From Mycolicibacter acidiphilus (GTDB lineage Bacteria; Actinomycetota; Actinomycetes; Mycobacteriales; Mycobacteriaceae), in assembly GCF_018455725.1 (NCBI RefSeq), contig NZ_JAHCLR010000016.1, positions 1 to 64,000 of the forward strand: a stretch of DNA of 64,000 nt, read 5' to 3'. Under the pieces are notes generated by a model that saw only the letters and a program-made list of their open reading frames with translations, was not told where the DNA came from and made no database searches. Numbering within the stretch: position 1 is the first letter of the stretch; each line of letters begins with the position of its first letter. Shown piece by piece: positions 1 to 12,203 of the stretch. Position numbers and translations under genes: made by a program.

Positions 1-94
1 CCCACCGCCTGCTTGACAAGACCTACAGCCAGTTAGCAAGGCTCGACGTAGGAGAGGCGAAGCTGGACCGCCCCATCAGGTCCGGCGGGTCGCC
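1..94. other. non-coding window edge
   Basis: Ninety-four bases follow the 3' end of gpsA. I see no convincing reading frame, hairpin or RNA here. In M. tuberculosis ddlA follows gpsA, but no ddl start could be recognised in this short stretch. Confidence 0.4.
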
Positions 95-1114
95 TCACTC
101 CGGTTTGGTGCGGCGGCCCAGCAACCGGGCGACCGCCTCGTGCACCGACAACCCCTGGTGGCAGACCCGCTCCACCGCATCGGTGAGCGGCATCTCCACG
201 TCGTAGCTGGACGCCAGCGCCAGCACCGACTGGCAGGAGGCCACCCCTTCGACGACGTGGCCGCCCTTGGCCTTGGTGGCCGACTCGATGGTCTCGCCGC
301 GGCCCAGCAACTCGCCGAACGACCGGTTGCGGGACTGCGGCGACGAGCAGGTGGCCACCAGGTCGCCCACCCCGGCCAGCCCGGCCAACGTGGTCTCCTT
401 GGCGCCGAGCGCGACGCCGAGTCGGCTGATCTCGGCTAGCCCGCGGGTGATGATCGCCGCCGCGGTGTTCTCCCCCAGTCCGACGCCGGCCGCCATCCCG
501 CAGGCCAGCGCGATCACGTTCTTGCAGGCACCGCCGATCTCGGTGCCGACCACGTCGGCGTTGGTGTACGGGCGGAAGTAGCCGACGTTGAGCATCCGCT
601 GCAGCGCCACCGCGCGACCGGAGTCCGGGCAGGCGATGACGGTGGCGGCGGGTTGCCCGGCGGCGATCTCGGCGGCCAGGTTGGGGCCGGACAGCACCGC
701 CACCTGCGACGGGTCCACCGCCGTGACCTGGACGATGACCTGGCTCATCCGCATCAGGGTGCCCAGTTCGATGCCCTTGGCAAGACTGACCAGGGTGGCG
801 CCGTCGGCGAGCAATCCGGTCCACGTCTCGAGGTTGGCCCGCAGGCTCTGCGCGGGCACTGCGAGCAACACCGTCGTCAGACCGTCCAGCGCCTCGGCCG
901 GATCCGCGGTGGCCTGCACGCCACTGGGCAGCGGCACCCCCGGCAGGTAGTCGGCGTTGTGCCGGGTCTCGTTGATCTGCGCGGCGACGTCGTTTCGCCG
1001 GGCCCACAGTCGAACCCGGCTGCCGCCGTCGGCGAGCACCTTGGCCAGCGCGGTCCCCCACGCGCCGGCTCCCATCACCGCGACCGTGCCTTCGGTGCCG
1101 ACCACCCGCATCAC
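95..1114 (-). CDS. gpsA: glycerol-3-phosphate dehydrogenase [NAD(P)+]
   Basis: Cytosolic enzyme reducing dihydroxyacetone phosphate to sn-glycerol 3-phosphate, the backbone precursor of phospholipids. The 339-residue protein has the N-terminal Rossmann motif GAGAWG near residues 15-20, the SLAKGIE segment carrying the conserved substrate-binding Lys, and the C-terminal all-helical domain with [12 protein letters not shown]. Length and sequence match mycobacterial GpdA2. Two ATG codons stand in tandem at the start and the second (1111) is equally possible. The gene is divergent from fbiD with a 67-base spacer. Confidence 0.95.
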   Translation of the reverse strand: MMRVVGTEGTVAVMGAGAWGTALAKVLADGGSRVRLWARRNDVAAQINETRHNADYLPGVPLPSGVQATADPAEALDGLTTVLLAVPAQSLRANLETWTGLLADGATLVSLAKGIELGTLMRMSQVIVQVTAVDPSQVAVLSGPNLAAEIAAGQPAATVIACPDSGRAVALQRMLNVGYFRPYTNADVVGTEIGGACKNVIALACGMAAGVGLGENTAAAIITRGLAEISRLGVALGAKETTLAGLAGVGDLVATCSSPQSRNRSFGELLGRGETIESATKAKGGHVVEGVASCQSVLALASSYDVEMPLTDAVERVCHQGLSVHEAVARLLGRRTKPE

Positions 1115-1139
1115 CTCCCGTGTAGGGGCTTCACCCTAA

Positions 1140-4090
<2,951 letters not shown>

Positions 4091-4138
4091 CGACCGGTAG
4101 CCGTCCAGCGCCGACGAGGCCCGAATTAACCTGCAGGA

Positions 4139-5083
4139 GTGAAGGTGCCGAAAACGACCTCGTCCGAACCCGCGGTGGCGCAGCGCACCGTCTACGCCGC
4201 GGGCGCGGTGCTGTGGCGGCCGGGCCGAACGCCGCGCAAGCCGATTGAGGTGGCGCTGGTCCACCGTCCCCGCTACGACGACTGGTCACTGCCCAAGGGC
4301 AAGGTCGACCCCGGTGAGACCGAACCGGTGACGGCGGTTCGCGAGGTTCTCGAGGAGACCGGCCGGCACGCGCACCTGGGCCGGCGGCTCGGCGCGGTCA
4401 GCTACCCGATCCAGCAGGGTGTCAAGAAAGTCCGGTACTGGGCCGCGCGTGATCTCGGCGGCGACTTCACCCCGAATCGCGAAGTCGACGACCTGGTCTG
4501 GCTGCCGGTCGCCGATGCGATGAAAGAGGTCGCCTACCCCTACGACCGGAAGATCCTGCGGCGGTTCGCCAAACACCCGGCCGACACCCAGACCGTGCTG
4601 GTCGTCCGGCACGGCACCGCCGGGCGCAAGGCCCGTTACTCCGGCGACGACACGCAGCGCCCGCTGGACAAGAAGGGCCGGGCGCAGGCCGAGGCGCTGA
4701 CCGGTCTGCTGCTCGCGTTCGGCGCCGCCGACGTCTACGCAGCGGACCGGTTGCGCTGCCATCAGACGGTGGAGCCGCTGGCCGCCGAACTCGGCGTCGT
4801 GATCGCCAACGAGCCGTCACTGACCGAGGAGGCGTACGCCGACAACCCGAAGAAGGCCCGCCGCCGGGTGATCGAGATCGCCAAAGCGGGCGGCACACCG
4901 GTGATCTGCACGCAGGGCAGGGTGATCCCGGATCTGATCGAGTGGTGGTGTGCACGCGACGGGATCCGTCCGGACAAATCGCGTAACCGCAAGGGCAGCA
5001 CCTGGGTGCTGTCGCTGGCGAACGGCCGACTGGTGGCCGCCGATCATCTGGGCAGCCCGCTGGCGGCGCGGGCCGCTGTGTGA
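4139..5083 (+). CDS. mutT1: Nudix hydrolase with histidine-phosphatase domain (MutT1)
   Basis: Sanitises oxidised nucleotides; the mycobacterial family hydrolyses 8-oxo-dGTP and diadenosine polyphosphates. The 314-residue protein has two domains. The N-terminal Nudix domain has the box G-x5-E-x7-REVLEETG at about residues 59-81. The C-terminal histidine-phosphatase fold has RHG at 157-159. Where active phosphatases have a second His (THG), this protein reads CTQGR, so the phosphatase domain is probably modified. Translation starts at a GTG 48 bases after ppk1. Confidence 0.93.
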   Translation: MKVPKTTSSEPAVAQRTVYAAGAVLWRPGRTPRKPIEVALVHRPRYDDWSLPKGKVDPGETEPVTAVREVLEETGRHAHLGRRLGAVSYPIQQGVKKVRYWAARDLGGDFTPNREVDDLVWLPVADAMKEVAYPYDRKILRRFAKHPADTQTVLVVRHGTAGRKARYSGDDTQRPLDKKGRAQAEALTGLLLAFGAADVYAADRLRCHQTVEPLAAELGVVIANEPSLTEEAYADNPKKARRRVIEIAKAGGTPVICTQGRVIPDLIEWWCARDGIRPDKSRNRKGSTWVLSLANGRLVAADHLGSPLAARAAV

Positions 5084-5116
5084 TTCGGTCCGACCGCAAC
5101 TGAGTCCGGCTACGAG

Positions 5117-5147
5117 TGGGCGCCGCGGGAGATTCCCGCGGCGCCCA
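5117..5147. terminator. bidirectional hairpin between mutT1 and hupB
   Basis: A perfect 14-bp GC-rich stem (TGGGCGCCGCGGGA and its complement) with a 3-base loop lies between the convergent ends of mutT1 and hupB. There is no strong T-run, as is common for mycobacterial terminators. Confidence 0.7.
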
Positions 5148-5165
5148 TCGATGCTGTCTACCTGA

Positions 5166-5948
5166 TTATTTGCGGCCCTTGCGGGCGGGAGCCTTCTTGG
5201 CAGGCGCCTTGGCGGCGACCTTCTTCACCGCGGCCTTCTTCGCCGGGGCGGCCTTCTTCACTGCGGCCTTCTTGGCCGGAGCCTTGGTGACCGCCTTCTT
5301 CGCGGGAGCTGCCTTCTTGGCAGGCGCCTTGGTGACCGCCTTCTTCGCGGGAGCTGCCTTCTTGGCAGGCGCCTTGGTGACCGCCTTCTTCGCGGGAGCT
5401 GCCTTCTTGGCAGGCGCCTTGGTGACCGCCTTCTTCGCGGGAGCTGCCTTCTTCGCCGGCGCGGCCTTCTTCGCGGCGGTCGCCTTCTTGGCGGGAGCGG
5501 CCTTCGTCGCGACGGCCGCCTTCTTGGCGGGAGCGGCCTTCTTCGCCGGCGCGGCCTTCTTCGCCGGGGCCGCCTTCTTGGCTGCAGCCTTCTTCGCGGG
5601 TGCAGCCTTCTTCGCCGTTCCGCCGGCCGCGGCGCCGCGCTTGACCGCCAGTCCGTCGCTCGGGACGCGCTGCGCGCCAGAGACAATCGCCTTGAACTGC
5701 GCGCCGGGGCGGAACGCCGGGACAGACGTCGGCTTCACCTTGACGGTCTCGCCGGTGCGGGGATTGCGGGCGACACGAGCAGCGCGACGCCGGCGTTCGA
5801 AGACTCCGAACCCGGTGATCGTAACGCTCTCACCCTTGTGTACCGCGCGCACAATGGCGTTCACGAAGTGCTCGACGGCATCGGTCGCCGACCGGCGGTC
5901 GGTGTCCAATTCCTTTGTGAGCACGTCGATGAGCTCTGCTTTGTTCAT
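5166..5948 (-). CDS. hupB: HU-family nucleoid protein with lysine-rich tail
   Basis: Histone-like DNA-binding protein (HupB/Hlp/MDP1) that compacts the nucleoid. The 260-residue protein has a canonical HU domain in residues 1-90 ([35 protein letters not shown]) followed by about 165 residues of Ala/Pro/Lys repeats of PAKKA type, the long mycobacterial extension. The ATG at 5948 is preceded by a strong GGAGGG ribosome site. In-frame codons further upstream lie in AT-rich non-coding DNA. The tail includes a near-perfect 45-bp tandem repeat. Confidence 0.96.
   Translation of the reverse strand: MNKAELIDVLTKELDTDRRSATDAVEHFVNAIVRAVHKGESVTITGFGVFERRRRAARVARNPRTGETVKVKPTSVPAFRPGAQFKAIVSGAQRVPSDGLAVKRGAAAGGTAKKAAPAKKAAAKKAAPAKKAAPAKKAAPAKKAAVATKAAPAKKATAAKKAAPAKKAAPAKKAVTKAPAKKAAPAKKAVTKAPAKKAAPAKKAVTKAPAKKAAPAKKAVTKAPAKKAAVKKAAPAKKAAVKKVAAKAPAKKAPARKGRK
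5266..5445 (-). repeat. 45-bp tandem repeat x4 inside hupB
   Basis: Four head-to-tail copies of a 45-bp unit (5266-5310, 5311-5355, 5356-5400, 5401-5445). The last three are identical and the first differs at two bases. Each encodes 15 residues of the [15 protein letters not shown] type. Identity at synonymous positions suggests recent slippage or recombination rather than only selection for protein composition. Confidence 0.9.
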
Positions 5949-6106
5949 CCGATCCCTCCGAAACCAGTGGCTCTCGTTGAGCCGACTAGAGCACACGGTA
6001 AACCTTGATACCACTGATATCCAAGAGCCACGCGCAATTTCAGCGGAGATTATCGGGAATTCGGGCAATGCGACGGCGGCCGTTAGTCGCCGGCGAAGCC
6101 TCGATA

Positions 6107-6143
6107 TCGCGGGTCCGGCGAGGTGAATTCGCCGCACCCGCGA
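6107..6143 (-). terminator. hairpin downstream of leuD
   Basis: An outer stem TCGCGGGT/ACCCGCGA with an inner stem CGGCGA/TCGCCG lies six bases past the leuD stop codon. It would separate leuCD from hupB, which is transcribed in the same direction. No T-run follows. Confidence 0.55.
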
Positions 6144-6148
6144 GGCGG

Positions 6149-6745
6149 TCAGGAGGCCTGCACGGTGCGCGGCTTCCAGCCCGGCCGGGATGCCTCGAAG
6201 GAGTCGATCTCGTCGAGTTTCCGCAGCGTAAGGCCTATGTCGTCGAGCCCTTCGGACAGTCGCCAGGCGGTGTAATCGTCAATCGTGAACGGCACCACCG
6301 CCGTTCCCGCGGTGATAATTCGATCTTGAAGATTGACAGTGATTTCCAGCCCCGGACTCTGCTCGATGAGCTTCCACAGCAGTTCCACGTCATCCTGGGC
6401 GACCTGGGCGGCCAGCAGCCCCGCCTTGCCCGCGTTGCCGCGGAAGATGTCGGCGAAGCGCGACGAGATCACCACCCGGAAGCCGTAGTCCAGCAGCGCC
6501 CAGACCGCATGTTCCCGAGATGATCCCGTGCCGAAGTCCGGTCCGGCCACCAGCACCGAACCCCGGTCGAACGGGCTGAGATTCAGCACGAACGAGGGAT
6601 CGGTCCGCCAGGTGGCGAACAACCCGTCCTCGAATCCGGTCCGGGTGATTCGCTTCAAATACACCGCCGGAATGATCTGGTCGGTATCGACATTGGACCG
6701 CCGCAGCGGAACGCCGATTCCCGTGTGGGTCTCAAAAGCTTCCAT
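6149..6745 (-). CDS. leuD: 3-isopropylmalate dehydratase small subunit
   Basis: Swivel-domain subunit that with LeuC isomerises 2-isopropylmalate to 3-isopropylmalate in leucine synthesis. The 198-residue product carries [12 protein letters not shown] near the N-terminus and the family signature [11 protein letters not shown]. The ATG at 6745 gives the conserved [14 protein letters not shown] start; an in-frame ATG two codons upstream is less likely. It lies 28 bases downstream of leuC, so the two form one operon. Confidence 0.96.
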   Translation of the reverse strand: MEAFETHTGIGVPLRRSNVDTDQIIPAVYLKRITRTGFEDGLFATWRTDPSFVLNLSPFDRGSVLVAGPDFGTGSSREHAVWALLDYGFRVVISSRFADIFRGNAGKAGLLAAQVAQDDVELLWKLIEQSPGLEITVNLQDRIITAGTAVVPFTIDDYTAWRLSEGLDDIGLTLRKLDEIDSFEASRPGWKPRTVQAS

Positions 6746-6773
6746 GATCAAACTCCTTTAAATCCCGTGGCGG

Positions 6774-8198
6774 TCAGTTCAAGTCGGCCGGGGCCGACAG
6801 CGTCCCGCGGACCGCGGTGGCCGCGGCGACGATCGGCGAGACCAGATGCGTCCGTCCGCCCTTACCCTGCCGGCCCTCGAAGTTACGGTTGGACGTGGAC
6901 GCGCACCGCTCGCCCGGGGCCAGCTGGTCGGGGTTCATGCCCAGGCACATCGAACAACCGGGCTCGCGCCATTCGGCCCCGGCCGCCACGAAAATGTCGG
7001 CGAGCCCTTCGGCTTCCGCCTGTTTGCGCACCCGCATCGAGCCCGGCACGATCAGCATTCGCACGCTGTCCGCGACATGGCGCCCACGCAGCACCGCCGC
7101 CACCGCACGCAGATCCTCGATGCGGCTGTTGGTGCAGGATCCGACGAACACCGTGTCGACCGCGATGTCGCGCATCGGGGTTCCCGGCGTGAGATCCATG
7201 TAGGCCAGCGCCTTCTCGGCGGCCGCCCGGTCGTCGTCGTTGGTCATCAGCTCCGGGTCGGGCACCGCCTCACCCAGCGCCACACCCTGGCCCGGGTTGG
7301 TGCCCCAGGTGACGAACGGCGTCAGCGCGGTCGCGTCCAGGTGCACCTCGGCGTCGAACTCCGCGCCCGGTTCGGTGCGCAGACTCTCCCAGTAGGCGAT
7401 CGCCGCATCCCAGTCCGCACCGGTCGGCGCGTGCGGACGGCCGCGCAGATATTCGTAGGTGGTCTCGTCCGGGGCGACCATGCCGGCCCGGGCACCCGCC
7501 TCAATGCTCATGTTGCAGATCGTCATCCGCGCTTCCATCGACAGCGCCTCGATGGCGCTGCCCCGGTACTCGATGACATAGCCCTGGCCGCCGCCGGTCC
7601 CGATCTGGGCGATCACCGCCAGGATGATGTCCTTGGCCGTCACCCCCGGCGGCAGCCCGCCGCCGGCCAGCCCCTCCACGTTGACCGCCATCGTCTTGAA
7701 CGGCCGCAACGGCAGCGTCTGGGTGGCCAGCACGTGCTCGACCTCTGAGGTCCCGATGCCCATCGCCAGGGCGCCGAACGCGCCGTGCGTGGAGGTGTGG
7801 CTGTCACCGCAGACCACGGTCATGCCCGGCTGGGTGAGGCCCAGTTGCGGGCCGATGATGTGCACGATGCCCTGGTCGATGTCGCCCATCGAGTGCAGTC
7901 GGATGCCGAACTCCGCGCAGTTGTGCCGCAGCGTCTCCACCTGGGTGCGCGACACCGGGTCGGCGATCGGCTTGTCGATGTCGATCGTCGGCACGTTGTG
8001 GTCCTCGGTGGCGATCGTCAGATCCGGGCGCCGCACCGGCCGGCCGGCGAGCCGCAGCCCTTCGAACGCCTGCGGGCTGGTGACCTCGTGGATCAGGTGC
8101 AGGTCGATGTAGATGAGGTCGGGTTCGGTTCCGCCACCGGACGACACGACGTGGTCCGCCCAGACCTTCTCGGCCAGGGTGCTAGGCTTCTGCGTCAT
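6774..8198 (-). CDS. leuC: 3-isopropylmalate dehydratase large subunit
   Basis: Aconitase-superfamily [4Fe-4S] subunit of isopropylmalate isomerase. The 474-residue protein has the cluster ligands in [12 protein letters not shown] and [12 protein letters not shown], plus the [15 protein letters not shown] segment. The ATG at 8198 begins [13 protein letters not shown], matching the family. The reading frame is open for another 205 codons upstream, but that is the shadow of the divergent regulator. Only 36 bases separate it from the IclR-type gene, which suggests shared control. Confidence 0.96.
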   Translation of the reverse strand: MTQKPSTLAEKVWADHVVSSGGGTEPDLIYIDLHLIHEVTSPQAFEGLRLAGRPVRRPDLTIATEDHNVPTIDIDKPIADPVSRTQVETLRHNCAEFGIRLHSMGDIDQGIVHIIGPQLGLTQPGMTVVCGDSHTSTHGAFGALAMGIGTSEVEHVLATQTLPLRPFKTMAVNVEGLAGGGLPPGVTAKDIILAVIAQIGTGGGQGYVIEYRGSAIEALSMEARMTICNMSIEAGARAGMVAPDETTYEYLRGRPHAPTGADWDAAIAYWESLRTEPGAEFDAEVHLDATALTPFVTWGTNPGQGVALGEAVPDPELMTNDDDRAAAEKALAYMDLTPGTPMRDIAVDTVFVGSCTNSRIEDLRAVAAVLRGRHVADSVRMLIVPGSMRVRKQAEAEGLADIFVAAGAEWREPGCSMCLGMNPDQLAPGERCASTSNRNFEGRQGKGGRTHLVSPIVAAATAVRGTLSAPADLN

Positions 8199-8234
8199 TG
8201 ACTTTCCCACATTCTGAGACGTTAGTATCTGTAT

Positions 8235-8933
8235 ATGGGACAGCATAGCGGCGTCGGCGTTCTCGACAAAGCGCTGGTGGTGCTGCACACGATCGCGGAT
8301 TCCCCGTGCGCGCTGGCCGAGCTGTGCGACCGCACCGGCCTGCCGCGGGCGACCGCGCACCGGCTGGCCGCCGGCCTGGAGGTGCACCGGCTGCTGACCC
8401 GCGATGACGACGGCCGCTGGCAGATCGGGCCCGCGGTCACCGAACTGGCCGCCCGTGCCGACGACCCGCTGCGGGTCGCGGGGGCGACGGTGCTCCCCCG
8501 GCTGCGCGAGATCACCGGGGAGAGCGTGCAGCTGTACCGGCGGGAAGGCACCTGGCGGGTCTGTGTCGCAGCGCTGGAACCTCCTGCGGGGCTTCGCGAC
8601 ACCGTCCCGGTCGGGGCCCGGCTGCCGATGACGGCCGGTTCCGGCGCCAAGGTGCTGCTGGCATACGCCGATCCGGCCGTCCAGCAGGAAGTGTTGCCGC
8701 ACGCCAAGTTCACCGGCCGCACCCTGGCCGACGTCCGTCGCCGCGGCTGGGCGCAGAGCGTCGCCGAGCGTGAGCCGGGGGTGGCAAGCGTCTCGGCACC
8801 GGTGCGCGACCACCGCGGCACGGTGGTGGCCGCGATATCGGTGTCCGGCCCGGTCGACCGGATGGGCCGGCGGCCCGGGGCGCGCTGGGCGGCCGACCTG
8901 ATCGACGCCGCCACCGCACTCACCGCCCGGTAG
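8235..8933 (+). CDS. IclR-family transcriptional regulator
   Basis: DNA-binding regulator of 232 residues. The N-terminal winged helix covers about residues 5-65 ([27 protein letters not shown]) and the IclR effector domain follows to the C-terminus ([26 protein letters not shown]). It is divergent from leuCD, like Rv2989, so control of the leu genes is a reasonable inference. A possible -10 TAGTAT lies at 8223-8228, just before the start codon. Confidence 0.9.
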   Translation: MGQHSGVGVLDKALVVLHTIADSPCALAELCDRTGLPRATAHRLAAGLEVHRLLTRDDDGRWQIGPAVTELAARADDPLRVAGATVLPRLREITGESVQLYRREGTWRVCVAALEPPAGLRDTVPVGARLPMTAGSGAKVLLAYADPAVQQEVLPHAKFTGRTLADVRRRGWAQSVAEREPGVASVSAPVRDHRGTVVAAISVSGPVDRMGRRPGARWAADLIDAATALTAR

Positions 8934-8937
8934 TAGT

Positions 8938-8999
8938 GGCGAGCAGACGTCAAAGCGCCCATTTCGTGCCGAGATCGGGCGCTTTCGCGTCTGCTCGCC
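8938..8999. terminator. family B intergenic hairpin, copy 1
   Basis: Inverted repeat with 23-bp arms (GGCGAGCAGACG...GCGCCC) with two internal mismatches and a 16-base loop, just after the IclR gene. It shares the CGAGCAGACG core with the hairpin at 50315-50372. A terminator role is inferred from position at a gene 3' end. Confidence 0.65.
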
Positions 9000-9032
9000 G
9001 AATCATGGTGACCCACCTGACACACTGCAGGC

Positions 9033-9533
9033 ATGGGAACCAAGCAGCGTGCGCAGATCGTCATGTCCGACACCGAAGTCGCCGATTTCATCGCCACCAG
9101 TCGAACCGGGACACTGGCCACCATCGGACCGGACGGGCAGCCGCATCTGACCGCGATGTGGTACGGGGTGCTCGACGGTGAGATCTGGCTGGAGACCAAG
9201 GCCAAGTCCCAGAAGGCGGTGAACCTGCGCCGAGACGCCCGGGTCAGCTTCCTGCTGGAGGCAGGAGACACCTACGACACGCTGCGCGGAGCGTCGTTCG
9301 AGGGGGTGGCCGAGATCATCGACGACCCGGACACCGTGTTCCGGGTCGGGGTCAGCGTCTGGGAGCGCTACACCGGTCCCTACACCGACGAGATGAAGCC
9401 GGGCGTCGACGCGATGATGAACAACCGCGTCGCTGTGCGGATCGTCACACACCGCACCCGGTCCTGGGACCACCGCAAGCTGGGCCTGCCCGCGATGCCG
9501 GTGGCCGGCTCCACCGCGCCGGCCGCCGACTGA
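9033..9533 (+). CDS. F420/FMN split-barrel oxidoreductase family protein (Rv2991-like)
   Basis: A 166-residue pyridoxamine-5'-phosphate-oxidase-like split beta-barrel protein. The family signature appears as SRTGTLATIGPDGQPHLTAMWY at about residues 18-40, then AVNLRRDARVSFLLEAGDTYDTLRG. It matches the Rv2991 group of flavin/deazaflavin oxidoreductases, whose members often bind F420. The substrate is unknown. It stands alone between two hairpins. Confidence 0.82.
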   Translation: MGTKQRAQIVMSDTEVADFIATSRTGTLATIGPDGQPHLTAMWYGVLDGEIWLETKAKSQKAVNLRRDARVSFLLEAGDTYDTLRGASFEGVAEIIDDPDTVFRVGVSVWERYTGPYTDEMKPGVDAMMNNRVAVRIVTHRTRSWDHRKLGLPAMPVAGSTAPAAD

Positions 9534-9550
9534 CCCGACCCCGACAACGC

Positions 9551-9584
9551 AGCAGGCCCCACCTCGATCGAGGTGGGGCCTGCT
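9551..9584. terminator. perfect 34-bp palindrome
   Basis: An uninterrupted palindrome (AGCAGGCCCCACCTCGA plus its complement) lies between the convergent 3' ends of the split-barrel gene and tRNA-Glu. It is an evident bidirectional terminator; TGTTCGG follows on the + side without a long T-run. Confidence 0.75.
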
Positions 9585-9592
9585 GTTCGGTG

Positions 9593-9665
9593 TACCCCCG
9601 ATGGGATTCGAACCCACGCTACCGCCGTGAGAGGGCGGCGTCCTAGGCCGCTAGACGACGGGGGC
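9593..9665 (-). tRNA. tRNA-Glu (CTC)
   Basis: Seventy-three bases fold as a cloverleaf. The acceptor stem is GCCCCCG/CGGGGGT, the anticodon stem CCGCC/GGCGG with loop CTCTCAC (anticodon CTC), and the T-loop is GGTTCGAATCC. CCA is not encoded. It lies downstream of gltX, its cognate synthetase gene. Confidence 0.95.
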
Positions 9666-9739
9666 TAGAACATTTCCGGGTTGCCAGCATAGCTCAACCC
9701 GAATGACCCGCCTAATCCGTTGGGAGAAGGCCGGTTTTG

Positions 9740-9811
9740 CTGGGGTACCAGGACTCGAACCTAGAATGGCTGAACCAGAATCAGCTGTGTTGCCAATTAC
9801 ACCATACCCCA
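9740..9811 (-). tRNA. tRNA-Gln (CTG)
   Basis: Seventy-two bases with acceptor stem TGGGGTA/TACCCCA, anticodon stem GCTGA/TCAGC with loop TTCTGGT (anticodon CTG), and T-loop GGTTCGAGTCC. The U1-A72 first pair is typical of tRNA-Gln handled by the GluRS-GatCAB route. CCA is not encoded. Confidence 0.95.
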
Positions 9812-9920
9812 TTGACCTATTCGGTCTGGCCCGAAACCGCTGGTCACGACGCCCGGTGGGGCACCTTCACCAGCCGCTGCGGGCCGACGAGCAGACTACC
9901 AAACTTCTGGCGCAGAGTAC

Positions 9921-11384
9921 TCATCGCGCTGCTCGGGCGGCCCGCAGCCGTTGCAAACTGCGGTCGGCGCCCAGCAATTCCAGCGACTCGAACAGCGGCG
10001 GGCTGACCTGAGCGCCGGTCGCCGCCACCCGGATCGGCCCGAACGCCTTGCGCGGTTTGAGCTCCAGACCGTCCAGCAGTGCGGCTTTCAGCGCGGCCTC
10101 GATGTTCTCGACGGTCCAGGCCGGCACGGCCGCCAGCGCCGCGATGGCCGCATCGAGGGTGGCCGCGGAGTCCGGCCCCAGTTCCTTGGCGGCGGCTCGC
10201 GGGTCGAGGGCGTACTCGGCGTCGTTGAAGAACTTCAGCAGCCCCCACGCGTCGCCGAGCACCACGATGCGGGTCTGCACCAGGGCCGCGGCCGTCGCGA
10301 ACGAGGCGTCGTCCAGGCCGGTGTCATGGCCGTGCGCGTCCAGGTAGGCCCGCAGCCGGGCGGTGAAGTCCTCGGCGGTCAGCAGGCGGATGTGCTCGGC
10401 GTTGAGCGCGTCGGCCTTCTTCTGGTCGAAGCGGGCCGGGTTGGAGTTCACGTCGGCGACGTCGAACGCCGCGACCATCTCGGCCATGCTGAAGATGTCG
10501 CGGTCGTCGGCGATCGACCAGCCCAGCAGCGCCAGGTAGTTCAGCAGCCCCTCCGGGATGAAGCCGCGGTCGCGGTGCGCGAACAGGTTCGACTGCGGGT
10601 CCCGCTTGGACAGCTTCTTGGTGCCCTCCCCCAAGACCGTTGGCAGGTGGGCGAATTCCGGGATCCGCTCGGCCACCCCGATGCGGATCAGCGCCTGGTA
10701 CAGCGCGATCTGCCGCGGCGTGGACGGCAGCAGGTCCTCGCCGCGCAGCACGTGGGTGATCTTCATCATGGCGTCGTCGACCGGGTTGACCAACGTGTAG
10801 AGCGGGTCACCGTTGGCGCGGGTCAGCGCGAAATCCGGAACGGTGCCGGCCGGGAAGGTCGTCGGTCCGCGCACCAGGTCGGTCCAGCCGATCTCACCGT
10901 CGGGCATCCGCAACCGCAGCACCGGCTTGCGTCCCTCAGCCCGGTACGCGGCGCGCTGCGCCTCGGTCAGGTCACGGTCGAAGTTGTCGTAGCCCAGCTT
11001 GGGATTCCGCCCGGCGGCCAGATGCCGGGCTTCGACCTCCTCCGGCGTGGAGAACGCCTCGTAGGCCTCCCCCGCGGCCAGCAACTGGGCCACCACGTCC
11101 CGGTGGATGTCGGCGCGCTGCGACTGCCGGTACGGGGCGTAGGGACCGCCGACCTCGGGGCCCTCGTCATAGTCGAGCTGCAGCCATCGCAGTGCGTCGA
11201 GCAGCGCCTGGTAGCTCTCCTCGCTGTCCCGCTGGGCGTCGGTGTCCTCCACCCGGAACACCAGCTTCCCGCCGGTGTGCCGGGCGTAGGCCCAGTTGAA
11301 CAGGGCGGTGCGGATCAGTCCGACGTGCGGGGTGCCGGTCGGCGACGGGCAGAACCGGACCCGGACTTGCGAAGGTGTGCTCAC
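9921..11384 (-). CDS. gltX: glutamyl-tRNA synthetase
   Basis: Class I aminoacyl-tRNA synthetase of 487 residues. The HIGH-type motif is HVGL at residues 20-23 within [11 protein letters not shown] and the KMSKS-type motif is KLSKR. The C-terminal helical domain binds the anticodon. Mycobacteria lack GlnRS, so this enzyme is expected to be non-discriminating and to charge both tRNA-Glu and tRNA-Gln, both encoded just downstream. The start overlaps the stop of the upstream FAH-family gene by 4 bases. Confidence 0.96.
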   Translation of the reverse strand: MSTPSQVRVRFCPSPTGTPHVGLIRTALFNWAYARHTGGKLVFRVEDTDAQRDSEESYQALLDALRWLQLDYDEGPEVGGPYAPYRQSQRADIHRDVVAQLLAAGEAYEAFSTPEEVEARHLAAGRNPKLGYDNFDRDLTEAQRAAYRAEGRKPVLRLRMPDGEIGWTDLVRGPTTFPAGTVPDFALTRANGDPLYTLVNPVDDAMMKITHVLRGEDLLPSTPRQIALYQALIRIGVAERIPEFAHLPTVLGEGTKKLSKRDPQSNLFAHRDRGFIPEGLLNYLALLGWSIADDRDIFSMAEMVAAFDVADVNSNPARFDQKKADALNAEHIRLLTAEDFTARLRAYLDAHGHDTGLDDASFATAAALVQTRIVVLGDAWGLLKFFNDAEYALDPRAAAKELGPDSAATLDAAIAALAAVPAWTVENIEAALKAALLDGLELKPRKAFGPIRVAATGAQVSPPLFESLELLGADRSLQRLRAARAAR

Positions 11385-12169
11385 GACTTTCCTTTACGGA
11401 CAACGGGATTGGTCAAAGTTCCGATTCCCTCGACGGTGATCGACACGGTGTCGCCGTGTTCGATCGGCCCGACGCCGGCCGGGGTGCCGGTGAGGATCAG
11501 GTCGCCCGGCAGCAGCGTCATCACCGCGGAGACCCATTCGATGATCGCGCCGACACCGTGGATCATCTGCGACGTGCGGCCGTCCTGCTTGACCTCGCCG
11601 TTGACCTCGGTGCGGACCTCGAGGTCGGCCGGGTCGACGTCGGTGACGATCCACGGCCCGACCGGACAGAAGGTGTCATGTCCCTTGGCGCGGGTCCATT
11701 GCCCGTCGCTGCGCTGCTGGTCGCGGGCGGAGACGTCGTTGGCGATGGTGTAGCCGAGGATGTTCTCGGCGGCCCGTTCGGCCTTCACGTCCTTGCACGG
11801 CCGCGAGATCACGACGGCCAGTTCGCCCTCGTAGTGCACCTCGGTGCTGCTGGGCGGCAACTGAATTGCGACGTTCGGGCCGACGATCGCGGTGTTGGGT
11901 TTGAGGAACATGATCGGGTCCGCCGGTGCCGCCCCGCCCATCTCGGCGATGTGGTCGGCGTAGTTCTTCCCGATGCAGACCACCTTCGACGCGAGGATCG
12001 GCGCCAGCAGTCGCACATCGGCCAGCGGCCAGGACCGTCCGGTGAACTCCGGCGTGCCGAACGGATGCTCGGCGATCTCACGGGCGGTCATCTGATCGGG
12101 CTGGTCCGGATCGCCTTCGATACTCACGAAGGCGACACCGTCCGGGCTGGCAATTCGGCCTAGTCGCAT
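11381..12169 (-). CDS. fumarylacetoacetate hydrolase family protein
   Basis: A 262-residue FAH-superfamily enzyme (Rv2993c-like) that probably hydrolyses, decarboxylates or isomerises a 2-oxo acid. CIGKNYADH, the metal-ligand region [20 protein letters not shown] and [10 protein letters not shown] are all present. It is translationally coupled to gltX. The substrate cannot be read from the sequence. Confidence 0.9.
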   Translation of the reverse strand: MRLGRIASPDGVAFVSIEGDPDQPDQMTAREIAEHPFGTPEFTGRSWPLADVRLLAPILASKVVCIGKNYADHIAEMGGAAPADPIMFLKPNTAIVGPNVAIQLPPSSTEVHYEGELAVVISRPCKDVKAERAAENILGYTIANDVSARDQQRSDGQWTRAKGHDTFCPVGPWIVTDVDPADLEVRTEVNGEVKQDGRTSQMIHGVGAIIEWVSAVMTLLPGDLILTGTPAGVGPIEHGDTVSITVEGIGTLTNPVVRKGKS

Positions 12170-12203
12170 TCGTCAGAGCGTAGTGCTATGCCACGATGAC
12201 GGC

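Noticed and set aside
5266-5445. CRISPR-like regular repeat
   Set aside because: The 45-bp units are contiguous with no spacers and encode the in-frame lysine-rich tail of hupB.
6774-8813. 679-codon version of leuC
   Set aside because: The first 205 codons lie antisense to the IclR gene and lack similarity; the conserved LeuC start is at 8198.
9703-10011. Short + strand frames across the tRNA-Gln gene
   Set aside because: They overlap a well-folded tRNA on the opposite strand and lack a ribosome site or similarity.
9951-11753. 600-codon + strand frame opposite gltX
   Set aside because: Antisense shadow of gltX and the FAH gene; it spans the boundary of two real genes.
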